This document shows positions 1 to 5,073 of a stretch of 5,786 nucleotides of DNA, in pieces. The position numbers and the translations under genes were made by a program. The stretch's first letter is position 1. Each line of letters opens with the position of its first letter. The notes below the pieces were generated by a model that saw only the letters and a list, made by a program, of their open reading frames with translations, made no database searches and was not told the DNA's origin. This DNA is from Desulfobacterales bacterium (GTDB taxonomy: Bacteria; Desulfobacterota; Desulfobacteria; Desulfobacterales; SpSt-501), in contig JALOOS010000137.1 in NCBI GenBank assembly GCA_025454275.1, positions 1 through 5,786 of the forward strand, written 5' to 3'.

Positions 1-27
1 GAGGCCAAGGCCGGGTTCAGGAAACCT

Positions 28-74
28 CTCCGCTTCGGAGGCCGCCCGCGCCGCCCGCCGGGAAAGCCCCGGCG
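28..74. other. two tandem short hairpins, no gene
   Basis: Two perfect inverted repeats lie in the GC-rich left edge. CTCCG (28-32) pairs with CGGAG (36-40) around a 3-nt loop. CGCCGGG (56-62) pairs with CCCGGCG (68-74) around a 5-nt loop. Neither is followed by a T-run, so they are not convincing intrinsic terminators. They may be the 3' region of a gene lying left of the window, or simply chance in GC-rich DNA. Nothing in positions 1-166 can be supported as a gene. Frames 1 and 2 are open from the left edge (frame 1 to a TAG at 136-138), but the translations are low-complexity Arg/Pro/Gly-rich and unrecognisable. Confidence 0.3.
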
Positions 75-152
75 CATCGACGGATCTCTTGCAAACCGGT
101 TCGCTTTCGACTACGGATCCAGAGACGTCTTGGAATAGCACAATCGAAGAAG

Positions 153-158
153 AGGAGG
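153..158 (+). promoter_or_regulatory. ribosome binding site of the carbonic anhydrase-like gene
   Basis: A full AGGAGG core lies 8 nt before the ATG at 167. It selects that ATG over the in-frame TTG at 89, whose upstream extension has no family similarity. Confidence 0.8.
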
Positions 159-166
159 ATTGGCGT

Positions 167-735
167 ATGACATCACAGGTTCCGACGTCCGGCATTCGCC
201 CGAATCCGATGGGAGACCGGCCGGAAATCGACGCCACGGCTTTTGTGGACCCCAGTGCGCAGATCATGGGCAAGGTGGTGATCGGTCCTCGGGTATACGT
301 GGGACCGCTGTCGGTCATCCGGGCGGATGAGGTCGATGAACACGGCAAGGTGTTTCCGGTCGTGATCGAGGAGGATGCCTGCATCCAGGACGGGGTGATC
401 ATCGGACCGAGGTCCGGGTCGGCCCGCGCTGCAACATCTCCCACGGTGTCATCGTCCACGGCCCGGCGCAGATCAAAGCGGACAGTTTCGTGGCCATCCG
501 CGCCGTGGTCTACGATTCGGTCCTCGGTGAATCGGTGTGGGTGGGGGTTGGAGCGGTCGTCATGCGCAGCCGGGTGCCGGCCCACACCTGGATCCCCGCC
601 GGATCGATCATCCGTTCGGACCAAGACACCAAGCAGTTCCGTCTGGTCGATCTGAAGGAGGAGCGCTACAAGAAAGGGGTCTACGACGCCAGCGCCGCCC
701 TGCGGGACAGCTACCGGAAGCTTTACGGACAATAA
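167..735 (+). pseudogene. gamma-class carbonic anhydrase-like (LbH) protein, frameshifted
   Basis: This gene resembles the gamma-class carbonic anhydrase/acetyltransferase-like family, zinc enzymes that interconvert CO2 and bicarbonate on a left-handed beta-helix. From ATG 167 the first 79 residues show hexapeptide repeats (AQIMGKVVIGPRVYVG). They also contain counterparts of Methanosarcina Cam Arg59 (R52, in VIRADE) and Gln75 (Q74, in CIQDG). After GVII (ending at 403) that frame becomes meaningless and stops at 655. The family sequence resumes one frame over at about 404-406 (TEVRVGPRCNISHG, then VHGPA) and continues to TAA 733-735 with ending ALRDSYRKLYGQ. The two histidines of the H-x4-H pair (codons 442 and 457) match Cam His117 and His122. 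The His81 counterpart, expected right after GVII in an 'HAL' motif, is absent. A net loss of 3n+1 bases, for example 13 nt, would explain both the frame change and the missing residues. It is either a true pseudogene or a sequencing/assembly error. The family call is firm; an intact product is not supported. Confidence 0.82.
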
Positions 736-742
736 CGAAAGA

Positions 743-770
743 GCCGGGCACCCGCCGGTGGGCGCCCGGC
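743..770. terminator. hairpin terminator between convergent genes
   Basis: A 7-bp stem, GCCGGGC (743-749) with GCCCGGC (764-770), continues past one A-C mismatch into CCC/GGG (751-753/760-762) with a 6-nt loop. It lies between the end of the plus-strand carbonic anhydrase-like gene (735) and the end of the minus-strand decarboxylase gene (803). Read on the minus strand, the stem is followed by a T-rich tract (TCTTTCGTTATT), so it fits best as the terminator of the decarboxylase unit. On the plus strand the tail is not T-rich. Confidence 0.65.
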
Positions 771-802
771 ATGCATCGTCGTTTCAGCGCCGTCTGCGCT
801 CT

Positions 803-1951
803 TTACGGGATGATGCCCATCCCTTTCAGGACGGAGAGCATGATGGCTGCCGCCATCACCGATCCCACCTGGCCGCCCGTGTTGGCCCCTACCGCATGCA
901 TCAGAAGGAAGTTGAACCGGTTGTACTTCAGCCCCTCTTTTTGAACGACCCGCGCCGCCATGGGGTAGGCGGAGATGCCGGCGGCCCCGATCAGGGGGTT
1001 GATCCTGCCCCCGGTGGCCTTGCACATCAGCTTTCCGAAGAGCACTCCGCAGACCGTGTCCAGGCAGATCGCGACGAAGCCGAAGATCAGGATCATGATG
1101 GTCTGGGTCGTCAGAAACGCGCGGCCGTCCATCGTCGCGCCGATCGAGATGGCGAGAAAGAGGGTCACGACGTTGGCGATCTCGTTTTCGGTCGCTTTGG
1201 TCAGGCGGCCGACCACACCGCTCTCCTTCATCAGGTTGCCCAGCATGATGGTGGCGAGCAGGGGGAGGCCCTGCGGGGCGATGAACCCGCCGAAGATGGT
1301 AACCACGATGGGGAAGAGAATCTTGGTGGTCTTGGAGGCCGGCGATGTCGAGACGAGCTCGGACATGTTGATCTGGCGCTCTTTTTCGGTGGTCAGTAGC
1401 CTCATGATAGGGGGCTGGATGATCGGCACGAGGGACATGTAGGAGTAGGCCGCCACCGAGACCGCTGCCAGGAGGTGGGGGGCGTACTTGGAGGAGACGT
1501 AGATGGCCGTCGGTCCGTCGCAGGCGCCGATCACGCCGATGGCCACGGCATCCAGCTTGTCGAAGCCGAAGAGCAGCGCGAGCCCGATGGTGAGGAAGAT
1601 CCCGAACTGGCCGGCCGCCCCCAGCAGGAAGATTTTCGGGTTCTCCAGGAGCGGGCCGAAATCCGTCATGGCGCCGATGCCGATGAAGATCAGCAGCGGG
1701 AAGAGCTCGTTGGCGACCCCCATGTTGTAGATGGTCCGCAAAAACCCCTCCTCGCCCATCAGGTCGGCCAGGGGAATGTTGACTATGATCGCCCCGAACC
1801 CGATCGGCACCAGGAGCAGCGGCTCGACGTCCTTTTTGATTCCGAGGTAGAGCAGCAGGCAGCCGACGGCAATCATCACCGGGTTGGACCAGTGCAGGTG
1901 AAGCACGCCCGCGCCCAGGCCGCTCAGTCCATTCACAATCGCATCGAACAT
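803..1951 (-). CDS. sodium ion-translocating decarboxylase, beta subunit
   Basis: The 382-residue integral membrane protein belongs to the OadB/GcdB/MmdB family. In biotin-dependent decarboxylases the beta subunit decarboxylates carboxybiotin and exports Na+ across the inner membrane, conserving the energy of decarboxylation. Its length matches the roughly 375-residue glutaconyl-CoA and methylmalonyl-CoA decarboxylase type. Family signatures are FPLLIFIGIGAMTDFGPLL (residues 84-102), CDGPTAIYVSSKYAPHLLA (144-162) and, near the C-terminus, HAVGANTGGQVGS. D145 in the CDGPT motif corresponds to the Asp implicated in Na+ and proton coupling in Klebsiella OadB. Many hydrophobic helices span the chain. 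The start ATG at 1951 has a modest GGAAAG site (1962-1967 on the opposite strand) and follows the gamma-like gene by 21 nt, so the two are probably co-transcribed. The substrate (oxaloacetate, glutaconyl-CoA, methylmalonyl-CoA or other) cannot be told, because the alpha subunit that sets it is not in the window. Confidence 0.95.
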   Translation of the reverse strand: MFDAIVNGLSGLGAGVLHLHWSNPVMIAVGCLLLYLGIKKDVEPLLLVPIGFGAIIVNIPLADLMGEEGFLRTIYNMGVANELFPLLIFIGIGAMTDFGPLLENPKIFLLGAAGQFGIFLTIGLALLFGFDKLDAVAIGVIGACDGPTAIYVSSKYAPHLLAAVSVAAYSYMSLVPIIQPPIMRLLTTEKERQINMSELVSTSPASKTTKILFPIVVTIFGGFIAPQGLPLLATIMLGNLMKESGVVGRLTKATENEIANVVTLFLAISIGATMDGRAFLTTQTIMILIFGFVAICLDTVCGVLFGKLMCKATGGRINPLIGAAGISAYPMAARVVQKEGLKYNRFNFLLMHAVGANTGGQVGSVMAAAIMLSVLKGMGIIP

Positions 1952-1972
1952 GGTGGTTTCGCTTTCCGCAGT

Positions 1973-2107
1973 TCAGTTGGAGGGTTCTTCTTTAGCAGGA
2001 AAGATCTTCTTCAACAGGTTCATCATCACCGCCAGCAGGCCTAGTGCGGCAAGGGTCCCGCCCATCCCGACCACCAGCAGGGTCAAACCGAAGGTCACAT
2101 TGTCCAT
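1973..2107 (-). CDS. small OadG-like gamma subunit of sodium-pump decarboxylase
   Basis: This 44-residue membrane protein starts at ATG 2107 and stops with TGA at 1973-1975. It begins MDNVTFGLTLLVVGMGGT. One transmembrane helix covers about residues 6-29, the segment NLLKKIF (30-36) follows, and the tail is charged (PAKEEPSN). This matches the sodium pump decarboxylase gamma subunit (OadG) plan: a short periplasmic N-terminus, a single helix with the Gly-rich VGMG element, and a cytoplasmic tail. OadG proteins anchor and assemble the alpha and beta subunits. At 44 residues it is much shorter than typical OadG (about 80-110) and lacks the Pro/Ala-rich, metal-binding C-terminal extension. An AGGAGAGAG site (2113-2121, opposite strand) lies 5 nt before the start. 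The beta subunit gene follows after 21 nt, which strongly supports the assignment. Sequence similarity over so short a chain is limited, so the family name rests partly on context. Confidence 0.8.
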   Translation of the reverse strand: MDNVTFGLTLLVVGMGGTLAALGLLAVMMNLLKKIFPAKEEPSN

Positions 2108-2149
2108 CGCAGCTCTCTCCTGATCTCGACTCGTTCGCGCCGTTTGGTT

Positions 2150-2178
2150 TCTATACTCTTATTGATTCGCCGCGTCAA
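2150..2178 (-). promoter_or_regulatory. sigma-70-type promoter for the decarboxylase gamma-beta unit
   Basis: Read on the minus strand, TTGACG (2173-2178; five of six consensus bases) and TATAGA (2150-2155; four of six) are separated by exactly 17 nt. Transcription would begin near 2143, giving a leader of about 36 nt before the ATG at 2107. The site sits in an AT-richer island within otherwise GC-rich DNA. I see no clear operator or riboswitch. Confidence 0.6.
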
Positions 2179-2278
2179 TTCCGGATCTTCCAATAGGTCC
2201 TTACTCGAGCGGTTGAGCCGGAGATGGTCGGTTTTCCGACTGCTTACGGCCCATGCGTGGCCGGCGCCTTACGACCAT

Positions 2279-2322
2279 TTGACATCCATCGGCCGAGTCG
2301 ATACTCTCAAGGGGTCTATACT
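2279..2322 (+). promoter_or_regulatory. possible promoter for the lipoprotein-UDG-nfeD unit
   Basis: A perfect TTGACA (2279-2284) is followed 17 nt later by TACTCT (2302-2307), a weak -10 with three of six bases. A better -10, TATACT (2317-2322; five of six), lies a little downstream but has no good -35 at 17 nt. Either could drive the plus-strand genes starting at 2364. The two cannot be ranked from sequence alone. Confidence 0.4.
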
Positions 2323-2351
2323 GAAAAACGGCCGTCTCAATCAATCCCGCG

Positions 2352-2359
2352 AAAGGAGG
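2352..2359 (+). promoter_or_regulatory. strong ribosome binding site of the lipoprotein gene
   Basis: AAAGGAGG lies 4 nt before the ATG at 2364. It fixes the start directly ahead of a well-formed lipoprotein signal peptide. Confidence 0.75.
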
Positions 2360-2363
2360 ACGG

Positions 2364-2822
2364 ATGAACACCCCTCACCCCGCCGTGACCGCCCGGAGCA
2401 TTTTCGCCCTTATTCTGTGCGTGCTGCTGATCGCATCCTGCCAGAGCATGGACGCCGGGGACACCAAGAAGGCGGTGCCGCGCCTGCCGGATGTGCGTGA
2501 GTTCGACGATGTGCTCGTCCCCCGCGAGATGGAGGTCAATCGCGATGCCTCCTTCGTCTACCGGGGAACCTCCCTGCCGACGGGGCTTTTACGGCTGGCC
2601 GGTCCCGTCGAGGCCACCTCTCTGATGCGATACTTCGAGGTGAACCTGCCCAAAGACGGCTGGAAGCAGGTGAGCCGATTCCGGGCCCCGCAATCGCTCA
2701 TGGTCTTCCAGAAGGCCGAGCGGATGTGCATCATCGCCATCGAGGACTCGACATTTCGCACCTTCATGGACATCTGGGTCGTGCCCTTGAACGATTCGGT
2801 CGACACCGGCATCCGCAAGTGA
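2364..2822 (+). CDS. predicted lipoprotein of unknown function
   Basis: This 152-residue protein has a type II signal peptide: a hydrophobic stretch (residues 13-24) ending in the lipobox I-A-S-C with the acylated cysteine at C26. Q27 follows the cysteine, so there is no Asp+2 inner-membrane retention signal; by the E. coli Lol rule it would go to the outer membrane. The mature part, about 126 residues, is soluble in character. It contains VPREMEVNRDASFVYRGTS, then a segment with the periodic pattern RYFEVNLPKDGWKQVSRF, ending in an alternating strand-like region (MCIIAIEDS, TFMDIWVVPL). This looks like a small alpha/beta domain, but I do not recognise a characterised family. Its TGA is 22-28 nt before the start of the uracil-DNA glycosylase, so it is likely the first gene of that operon. 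The call is firm as a real lipoprotein gene; its function is unknown. Confidence 0.85.
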   Translation: MNTPHPAVTARSIFALILCVLLIASCQSMDAGDTKKAVPRLPDVREFDDVLVPREMEVNRDASFVYRGTSLPTGLLRLAGPVEATSLMRYFEVNLPKDGWKQVSRFRAPQSLMVFQKAERMCIIAIEDSTFRTFMDIWVVPLNDSVDTGIRK

Positions 2823-2844
2823 GGCGGCCGGCTCTTTCCCGACG

Positions 2845-3552
2845 GTGATCATGGTCGATGCCCGCCGTTTCATCCAGACGATCGACACGGTCTCCCGGAG
2901 CCTGCAGGACCTGGTGCGCTCCGGCACCAGCGGGCTTGACTGCTCGCCGGCCTCCCTCGAGATCATCGCCGGCTGGGGTCGGCGGACTCTTCGTGGTTCG
3001 GAGAGCCTGGGGGCGGTCCGTGAGGATCTCGGTGACTGCCGGCGCTGCAAGCTCGCGTCAAGCCGCACCCGGATCGTCTTCGGCCAGGGCAACCCGCGGG
3101 CCCGGCTCATGTTCATCGGCGAAGGTCCGGGACAGGAGGAGGACCGCGCCGGGGAGCCCTTCGTGGGCGCCGCCGGTCAGCTCTTGACGAAAATCATCGA
3201 GGCGATCAAGCTGACCCGCCCGGAGGTATACATCGCCAACGTCGTCAAGTGCCGCCCCCCCGGCAACCGGCTGCCGGAGCCCGATGAGATCGCGACCTGC
3301 ATGCCGTTTCTGGAGCGCCAGATCGCAGCCGTCCGCCCGAGGCTCATCTGCCTGCTGGGGGCCTGCGCCGCGCAGAGCGTGCTCCGCACGACCGAGCCGA
3401 TCTCGCGGCTGCGCGGTCGCTTTTTCGATCGCAACGGCATCCGGGTGATGCCCACCTTTCATCCCGCCTACCTGCTGCGCAACCCCGAGAAAAAGCGGGA
3501 CGTCTGGGAGGACATGAAGCTGCTGATGAAGGAATATCCTTATGAGGACTGA
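2845..3552 (+). CDS. uracil-DNA glycosylase, family 4 ([4Fe-4S])
   Basis: The 235-residue enzyme removes uracil from DNA (from cytosine deamination or dUMP incorporation), starting base excision repair in the cytoplasm. Numbering from GTG 2845, family 4 features are the cluster ligands C65, C68, C136 and C152 (C-x2-C early, then KCRPPGNR and ATCMPF). Motif A is GEGPGQEED (92-100), followed by GEPFVGAAGQLL (103-114). The C-terminal catalytic loop is HPAYLLRNP (206-214). The core domain starts near residue 56. The first ~55 residues form a helical-looking N-terminal extension beyond the compact ~200-residue thermophile enzymes. Start choice is uncertain: GTG 2845 and ATG 2851 are in frame two codons apart and neither has a clear Shine-Dalgarno site, so translation may depend on coupling to the lipoprotein gene just upstream. 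The last 11 bases overlap the start of nfeD. The family assignment is secure. Confidence 0.95.
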   Translation: MIMVDARRFIQTIDTVSRSLQDLVRSGTSGLDCSPASLEIIAGWGRRTLRGSESLGAVREDLGDCRRCKLASSRTRIVFGQGNPRARLMFIGEGPGQEEDRAGEPFVGAAGQLLTKIIEAIKLTRPEVYIANVVKCRPPGNRLPEPDEIATCMPFLERQIAAVRPRLICLLGACAAQSVLRTTEPISRLRGRFFDRNGIRVMPTFHPAYLLRNPEKKRDVWEDMKLLMKEYPYED

Positions 3553-4879
3553 ACGGGGAGGCAGGATCGCTGCCGGATTGCTGCGCTGGGCGGCGGCGGG
3601 GGTGCTGCTCGTCGCCGCGGGCGTCGGGCCGGCCGTGAGCGCGGGCGAGGAGGTGATCATCATCCGGGTCTCCGACGCGATCAGCCCGGCGATCGCCGAT
3701 TTCATCCACCAGGGCCTGGCAGCCGCTGAAAAGCAGAAGGCCGCGCTCGCCGTGATCGAACTCGACACGCCGGGCGGCCTGGCCGACTCCATGCGCACCA
3801 TCATCCAGGCGATTCTGGCAAGCTCCGTGCCCGTGGCGGTGTACGTCGCGCCGAGCGGTGCGCGGGCGGCCTCGGCCGGGGTGATGATCACGATGGCGGC
3901 CGACATCGCGGCGATGGCGCCCGGCACGAACATCGGAGCGGCCCACCCCGTGGGCGCCGGCGGGCAGGAGATCGACGGCAAGATGTCGGAAAAAGTGGTC
4001 AACGACATGGTTGCCCACGCGAAAAGCGTGGCCGAACGCCGGGGCCGCAACGCCCAGTGGGTCGAGCGGGCGATCCGGGAGAGCATCTCCGCGACGGAGA
4101 GCGAGGCCTTGAGCGAGGGCATCATCGACCTGGTGGCGCGCGACCTCGACGACCTGCTGCGGCAGGTAAACGGCCGGGCGCTCCCGGGCAGGGGCACCCT
4201 GACGCTGGATGCCCCCCGCAAAACCGTGTTCGAAGAGACCTTGCGGACCAAGATCCTCAAGACCATCAGCAACCCCAACATCGCCTACATCCTGCTCATG
4301 ATCGGGCTGGCGGGGCTCTACTTCGAGTTGTCGCACCCCGGGGCCATTTTCCCGGGGGTGGTCGGAGGGATCTGCCTGGTCCTCGCCTTTTTCGCCATGC
4401 AGACTCTCCCGGTCAACTATGCCGGCATCCTGCTCATCGCGCTGGCGATCATCTTCTTCATCATGGAGCTGAAAATCGCAAGCTACGGCCTCTTGAGTGT
4501 GGCGGGGCTGGTGTCGCTGCTCCTGGGTTCGCTCATGCTGTTCAGCGGGGAGGGTCCCGAAGGCCGCGTCGCCTGGAGCGTCTTCGTGCCGACCCTTCTC
4601 ACCGTGGGCGGTTTTTTCGTGGCGGTGGCGTTTCTGGTGATGCGGGCCCAGACCTCCCGGACCGCGACCGGTGCCGAGGGCATGCTGGGCCGGACCGCCC
4701 TCGTCAAAACGCCGCTCGCTCCGCGGGGAAAGGTGATGGTCCACGGCGAGATCTGGAACGCCGTGGCGAGGGTGCCGATCGCCGCCGGCGCCCCGGTCCG
4801 GATCGTCAAGGCCGACGGGTTGCTGCTCGAGGTCGAGCCGCTGGAGCCGGAGTCCGGTCACGGGCCCGAAACGGGTTGA
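3542..4879 (+). CDS. nfeD: NfeD-type membrane-bound ClpP-class serine protease, full length
   Basis: The 445-residue protein has the complete long NfeD architecture. A Sec signal peptide or membrane anchor covers about residues 1-34 (Arg-rich start, hydrophobic 17-29, possible cleavage after AVSA). The ClpP/SppA-like protease domain spans about 36-210. About five hydrophobic segments follow (roughly 247-263, 271-287, 292-309, 316-334, 348-367). A C-terminal OB-fold NfeD domain spans about 378-435. By alignment to Pyrococcus horikoshii PH1510, the catalytic serine is S111 (in RAASAG, matching Ser97) and the lysine is K151 (in SEKVVN, matching Lys138). LDTPGG (74-79) and MAPGTNIGAAHP (125-136) are also conserved, so the protease should be active. 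PH1510 cleaves the C-terminal hydrophobic region of its partner stomatin, and a stomatin-like gene follows here. GAAGGA (3528-3533) lies 8 nt before the ATG. That ATG overlaps the glycosylase gene by 11 bp, implying translational coupling. Confidence 0.95.
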   Translation: MRTERGGRIAAGLLRWAAAGVLLVAAGVGPAVSAGEEVIIIRVSDAISPAIADFIHQGLAAAEKQKAALAVIELDTPGGLADSMRTIIQAILASSVPVAVYVAPSGARAASAGVMITMAADIAAMAPGTNIGAAHPVGAGGQEIDGKMSEKVVNDMVAHAKSVAERRGRNAQWVERAIRESISATESEALSEGIIDLVARDLDDLLRQVNGRALPGRGTLTLDAPRKTVFEETLRTKILKTISNPNIAYILLMIGLAGLYFELSHPGAIFPGVVGGICLVLAFFAMQTLPVNYAGILLIALAIIFFIMELKIASYGLLSVAGLVSLLLGSLMLFSGEGPEGRVAWSVFVPTLLTVGGFFVAVAFLVMRAQTSRTATGAEGMLGRTALVKTPLAPRGKVMVHGEIWNAVARVPIAAGAPVRIVKADGLLLEVEPLEPESGHGPETG

Positions 4880-5073
4880 GCCGTGTCCGCCATCTCAATG
4901 GCTTCCGGTGGGGGCGGCTCCCGGCCTTCGCAGCCAGTATTTCGGCGGAGTAGGCTACCGTCGCGAGGTTTCAGCGCCTGCTCTTTTTCCCCTTATGCGG
5001 GGTTGAGGAATTTTTTGAAAAACCCCTGTACGAATCGTTTCAAGCCGGCGGGGCGCCGCCGAAGGAGGGCATC
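4880..5073 (+). other. nfeD-slipin intergenic region with alternative hairpins
   Basis: This 194-bp gap has no supported gene. It holds competing short inverted repeats: CCCC (4989-4992) can pair with GGGG (4999-5002), or GGGGTT (4999-5004) can pair with AACCCC (5021-5026). A T6 run (5011-5016) follows 8 nt after the first hairpin. The first hairpin has only 4 bp, so it is a poor terminator on its own. A TTGAAA...TTTCAA pair (5015-5020 and 5038-5043) is separated by 17 nt. No convincing sigma-70 or sigma-54 promoter was found. The gap could hold a separate slipin promoter or a partial terminator. Confidence 0.35.
5062..5068 (+). promoter_or_regulatory. ribosome binding site of the slipin gene
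   Basis: AAGGAGG lies 5 nt before ATG 5074. This sets the start immediately ahead of the N-terminal hydrophobic segment expected of a slipin. Confidence 0.8.

Noticed and set aside
490..735. A separate small gene starting at GTG 490
   Set aside because: It has no ribosome binding site, and its sequence is the direct continuation of the carbonic anhydrase fold whose conserved H-x4-H pair lies upstream of 490. It is the downstream fragment of the broken gene.
758..1399. Plus-strand open frames opposite the decarboxylase beta subunit (also 1475-2044)
   Set aside because: They are Asp/Gly/His-rich shadows of a multi-pass membrane protein whose own family motifs are unmistakable.
2227..2240. Perfect small hairpin GTCGG-TTTT-CCGAC in the divergent intergenic region
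   Set aside because: The stem is only 5 bp with no following T-run and no neighbouring gene end, so it is not supportable as a terminator or operator.
3058..4281. Another long minus-strand open frame (about 407 codons)
   Set aside because: It is antisense to conserved parts of the glycosylase and nfeD, is low in complexity, and has no ribosome binding site or motif supporting it.
3344..4861. A long open frame on the minus strand (about 505 codons) antisense to the glycosylase and nfeD
   Set aside because: Its translation is His/Arg/Asp/Gly-rich with no family motif, and it lies opposite two genes with clear catalytic motifs. It is a typical GC-rich shadow frame.
5005..5043. Possible sigma-70 or heat-shock promoter before the slipin gene, built on TTGAGG or TTGAAA boxes
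   Set aside because: The matching -10 sequences at the right spacing (CTGTAC, TTTCAA) are too far from any consensus to call.
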